Of a stretch of 13,406 nt of DNA, positions 13,330 to 13,406 are shown one piece after another. The position numbers and the translations under genes were made by a program. Each line of letters opens with the position of its first letter. Positions within the stretch are counted from its first letter, which is position 1. The notes under the pieces were generated by a model. The model did no database searches. It had not been told where the DNA came from and worked only from the letters and a program-made list of their open reading frames with translations. Location of the stretch: contig JAZKYO010000026.1 in assembly GCA_045612185.1 (NCBI GenBank), positions 1 to 13,406 on the forward strand. The letters are read 5' to 3'. The stretch comes from RGIG8775 sp045612185. GTDB taxonomy: Bacteria; Bacillota; Clostridia; Oscillospirales; CAG-272.

Positions 13330-13406
13330 CAAAAAGCGACCGCCCGCGCCCGCAGGCGCACCGCGGTTTTTCTTTTTGGTCCTTTTTCTTTTGACGCTCC
13401 TTTCTC
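13330..13406. other. GC-rich palindromic tract and pyrimidine-rich tail at the right edge
   Basis: GCGCC (13346-13350) and GGCGC (13355-13359) form a small palindrome inside a tract similar to 441-461. From 13365 the plus strand is T/C-rich to the window edge. No gene start or known RNA was recognised; a gene beyond the edge may explain it. Confidence 0.35.

Noticed and set aside
12622..13332. Minus-strand open frame of 236 codons reaching the right-end repeats
   Set aside because: Mostly antisense to the flavoprotein; its N-terminal part translates the direct repeats twice, which explains the open frame.
13123..13406. CRISPR array
   Set aside because: Only two imperfect repeat copies with a spacer over 100 bases, and no cas genes.

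Overview
The window looks like a piece of a Firmicutes (Clostridia-type, probably gut-dwelling) chromosome of moderate GC content. The reasons are AGGAGG-type ribosome binding sites, sigma-A-like promoters with exact 17-bp spacers, a lipoprotein solute-binding protein of the Clostridia type, a SleB-like hydrolase joined to a copper-amine-oxidase-N-like domain, and a zinc-ribbon membrane protein beside an esterase/acyltransferase. The genus cannot be fixed from sequence reading alone. No tRNA, rRNA, CRISPR array or prophage was seen.

Layout. Positions 1-279 hold the N-terminal part of a REP-associated tyrosine transposase (RAYT, HUH/Y1 type) that runs off the left edge. It carries GTAG-type palindromes inside its own frame. 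Positions 280-489 are gene-poor and contain a hairpin and a GC-rich repeat-like tract. Then come, all on the minus strand, an orphan sugar-type ABC solute-binding lipoprotein (490-1983) and a Cof-type HAD phosphatase (2145-2966). A divergent promoter region follows, then a plus-strand sodium-dependent NSS/SNF transporter (3115-4479). It converges on a minus-strand MATE exporter (4604-5968), with a terminator hairpin between them. Next is a minus-strand two-gene operon (6128-9005). Its first gene fuses an HSL-type alpha/beta hydrolase to a condensation/alcohol-acetyltransferase-like domain. One base later begins a small membrane protein with an N-terminal zinc ribbon. Positions 9364-10296 encode a secreted SleB-like cell-wall hydrolase. 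Positions 10508-13122 hold a ddl (D-Ala-D-Ala ligase) gene whose stop overlaps the start of a COG2509-like flavoprotein gene. The right end (13123-13406) is repeat-rich.

How the genes work together. Two clear co-transcribed units exist: the hydrolase-acyltransferase fusion with the zinc-ribbon membrane protein, and ddl with the flavoprotein. The other genes are single-gene units, most with a readable promoter. SleB-like hydrolase and Ddl both act on peptidoglycan but have separate promoters.

The most interesting material is (i) the transposase gene with REP-like palindromes in frame on both sides of its catalytic HUH motif, plus related dispersed repeats elsewhere, and (ii) the fused esterase/acyltransferase coupled to a membrane protein, which looks like an uncharacterised acyl-ester or lipid/glycan modifying module. 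All functional statements come from reading motifs; no database search was run.
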